7,321 nucleotides of DNA from an uncultured Eubacteriales bacterium (lineage in GTDB: Bacteria; Bacillota; Clostridia; Oscillospirales; Acutalibacteraceae), in assembly GCA_900320925.1 (NCBI GenBank), contig ONUD01000117.1, forward strand, positions 1 through 7,321, read 5' to 3'. Under the pieces are notes generated by a model. That model saw nothing but the letters and a program-made list of their open reading frames with translations, ran no database searches and was not told where the DNA came from. Shown here piece after piece: positions 5,956-7,321 of this stretch (positions within the stretch are counted from its first letter, which is position 1; every line of letters begins with the position of its first letter). Position numbers and translations under genes: made by a program.

Positions 5956-6600
5956 ATGAAAAAGAATCTGACAGAAATGGTATTCATCCTTGACAAAAGC
6001 GGTTCCATGGCGGGACTGGAAAGCGACACGATCGGCGGCTTCAATGCCATGATTAACAAGCAAAAAAAGCAGGACGGTGAAGCACTGATTACTACCATCC
6101 TGTTTGACAACGAAACGGAAACAATCCATGACAGAGTCCCCCTTGATAAAATCAAGCCCATGACCGAGGACGATTACACGGTTGGCGGCTGTACGGCACT
6201 GATTGATGCCATCGGGGAAGCCGTGGAGCATATCGACACCATCCACAAATATGCCCGTGAAGAGGACATACCCGAACACACTATCTTCGTCATCACCACG
6301 GACGGCATGGAAAATGCCAGCAAGAAATTTGACAGCAAGACGGTTAAAAAGATGATTGAAAAGAAGAAAAAAAAGCAGGGTTGGGAATTTCTCTTCATCG
6401 GTGCCAACATTGATGCCGTAGAAACAGCCGCCCATTTCGGCATCGAAAAGAACCGTGCCGTCAATTATAAAGCCGACAAAAAAGGAACGGCTGTTCTGTA
6501 TGGAGCTGTCGGTGATGCTGTCTGTGCCATGCGTGCGGAAGCGTGTATTGATGATAGCTGGAGCAAGGACATCGCAGCGGATTTCAACAGCAGACGCTAA
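5956..6600 (+). CDS. von Willebrand factor A (VWA) domain protein with intact MIDAS
   Basis: This 214-residue protein is almost entirely one VWA domain. The metal-ion-dependent adhesion site is complete: DKSGSM (D13, S15, S17), the Thr of GGCTALIDAI (T80) and TTDGMEN with D116. The domain continues through WEFLFIGANIDAV (143-155). It has no signal peptide, membrane segment or LPXTG anchor, so it should be cytosolic and act as a metal-dependent protein-binding scaffold, as TerY-like VWA proteins are thought to. No TerD, kinase or phosphatase genes are visible, so a tellurium-resistance label is not justified. It lies 43 nt after the HD gene, with no terminator or clear promoter between them, and is probably the last gene of the operon. 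A lysine-rich segment (EKKKKK, 135-140) is encoded by a run of eight A at 6367-6374. Confidence 0.88.
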   Translation: MKKNLTEMVFILDKSGSMAGLESDTIGGFNAMINKQKKQDGEALITTILFDNETETIHDRVPLDKIKPMTEDDYTVGGCTALIDAIGEAVEHIDTIHKYAREEDIPEHTIFVITTDGMENASKKFDSKTVKKMIEKKKKKQGWEFLFIGANIDAVETAAHFGIEKNRAVNYKADKKGTAVLYGAVGDAVCAMRAEACIDDSWSKDIAADFNSRR

Positions 6601-6637
6601 TAAAAAACAAGGTCTGTACGGCAACGTACAGACCTTG
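6601..6637 (-). terminator. Rho-independent terminator of the ABC-ATPase gene
   Basis: The perfect inverted repeat CAAGGTCTGTACG (6608-6620) / CGTACAGACCTTG (6625-6637) has a 4-nt loop. Read on the minus strand, the 13-bp stem is followed directly by six T (complement of 6602-6607), which makes a textbook terminator about 20 nt after the ABC gene's stop. Read on the plus strand, the same stem has a GCAA loop (GNRA type) but is followed by CAGTATTTAG rather than a T-run. It would therefore be a poor intrinsic terminator for the convergent VWA operon, though it could block or stabilise the 3' end. Confidence 0.88.
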
Positions 6638-6657
6638 CAGTATTTAGAGAAGAACTA

Positions 6658-7321
6658 TCAGTTGGTAATCGTTCTCTCAGTTTCCTTGTCAAAGATATGG
6701 ATCTTCTCCACATCGAAAGCAATTTCGATTGTTTCACCGGCTTCTGCGGTAGAAGAGGGATCCACACGGGCAATAGAGGGTGTTCCCTCGATGTTCAGAT
6801 AGATATAGATTTCATTACCCATCAATTCGGTAATTTCCACCTGTGCCTCAATAATGCTGTCTTCGGATCTCTCCAAAAATTCCGGCTCGTCATGGATATC
6901 CTCAGGACGGATGCCCAGTACGACCTCTTTGCCGACAAAGTGGGAAAGGATATTCTTCTTGTTTTTGGATTCAGGGAGCGGCAGAGTATAGCTGCCGAAG
7001 TGGATGCCGTAGTCATCGCCGGAACGGACAATAGTAGCATCAAGGAAGTTCATCTGCGGAGTACCCATGAAGCCTGCCACAAACTGGTTACAGGGTCTTT
7101 CATAGAGGTTCTGAGGTGTATCAACCTGCTGGATGAAGCCGTCCTTCATGACCACGATACGGTCAGCCATGGTCATAGCCTCTGTCTGGTCATGGGTGAC
7201 ATAAATAAAGGTGGTGCCGAGTCTCTTGTGAAGCTTAGAAATCTCGGTTCTCATGGCAGTTCTGAGCTTTGCATCGAGGTTAGAAAGCGGCTCGTCAAGG
7301 AGGAATACTTTCGGGTCACGC
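6658..7321 (-). CDS. Sugar ABC importer ATP-binding protein, MalK/UgpC/MsmK type (5' end cut by window edge)
   Basis: The frame is open from the right edge to TGA at 6658-6660, showing 220 C-terminal residues; family members are usually about 360-370, so about 150 N-terminal residues with Walker A, Q-loop and signature are outside. Visible in order are Walker B and D-loop (VFLLDEPLSNLDAKLR, residues 5-20 of the visible part), the H-switch YVTHDQTEAMTMADRI and the canonical VMKDGFIQQVDTPQNLYERP segment. Then comes the OB/TOBE regulatory region with VGLGIRPED-like LGIRPEDI and a terminal KIHIFDKET. This long C-terminal extension marks the shared ATPase of CUT1-type sugar importers, which powers uptake of oligosaccharides or glycerol-3-phosphate at the inner face of the membrane. 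The substrate cannot be told because such ATPases often serve several permeases. An ATG at 7254 is internal, since the Walker B motif lies upstream of it in the same frame. Confidence 0.93.
   Translation of the reverse strand, partial: RDPKVFLLDEPLSNLDAKLRTAMRTEISKLHKRLGTTFIYVTHDQTEAMTMADRIVVMKDGFIQQVDTPQNLYERPCNQFVAGFMGTPQMNFLDATIVRSGDDYGIHFGSYTLPLPESKNKKNILSHFVGKEVVLGIRPEDIHDEPEFLERSEDSIIEAQVEITELMGNEIYIYLNIEGTPSIARVDPSSTAEAGETIEIAFDVEKIHIFDKETERTITN

Noticed and set aside
5956..6600. Tellurium-resistance TerY assignment for the VWA gene
   Set aside because: No TerD, phosphatase or kinase genes are in the window, and VWA similarity alone cannot support the label.
5842..6624. 260-codon open frame on the minus strand opposite the VWA gene
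   Set aside because: It has no recognisable motifs. The plus-strand frame has a complete MIDAS, a good ribosome binding site and operon context, so the antisense frame is a shadow.
6608..6637. Perfect inverted repeat as a mobile-element end or attachment site
   Set aside because: The adjacent T-run and its position between converging genes fit a terminator; no transposase, integrase or second copy is present.

Overview
The window looks like chromosome of a low-to-mid-GC Bacillota, most likely a gut-type Clostridia member (Oscillospiraceae or Lachnospiraceae). The reasons are near-consensus sigma-A promoters, strong GGAGG ribosome binding sites, a GTG start, and the protein families present. 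This assignment is inference from family content and composition by eye, not a database result. No tRNA, rRNA, CRISPR array or insertion sequence is visible, and no stretch over 300 bases lacks a gene.

Region A (1-4421, minus strand). In transcription order it holds a 789-residue multidomain protein (1992-4361), a complete polysaccharide pyruvyl transferase family protein (830-1891) and a second one that runs off the left edge (1-807). The 789-residue protein has a shortened pyruvyl-transferase-like N-domain lacking key motifs, then a 2x[4Fe-4S] ferredoxin module, a coenzyme F420 hydrogenase/dehydrogenase beta-subunit C-terminal domain, and a carbohydrate-binding-like beta-sandwich. It has a consensus promoter (TTGACA-16 nt-TATAAT), and the pyruvyl transferase pair has its own (TTGCGA-17 nt-TATAAT). 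Such proteins usually sit in surface polysaccharide or glycan-modification clusters, and the three related pyruvyl transferase folds in a row suggest duplication followed by divergence.

Region B (4441-6600, plus strand, divergent from A). A compact three-gene operon encodes a macro-domain protein of the YmdB type fused to a helix-turn-helix-like C-terminal domain, a small stand-alone HD hydrolase resembling the (p)ppGpp hydrolase domain of SpoT/Mesh1, and a von Willebrand factor A protein with an intact MIDAS. The gaps are 6 and 43 nt. Together they suggest an ADP-ribose/nucleotide-signalling stress module. The families are recognisable; their joint role is inferred.

Region C (6601-7321). 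A perfect 13-bp hairpin with its U-tract on the minus strand ends a convergent gene for a MalK/UgpC/MsmK-type sugar ABC importer ATPase, cut by the right edge. The best candidates for under-described biology are the four-part fusion protein and the macro-HTH / HD hydrolase / VWA operon.
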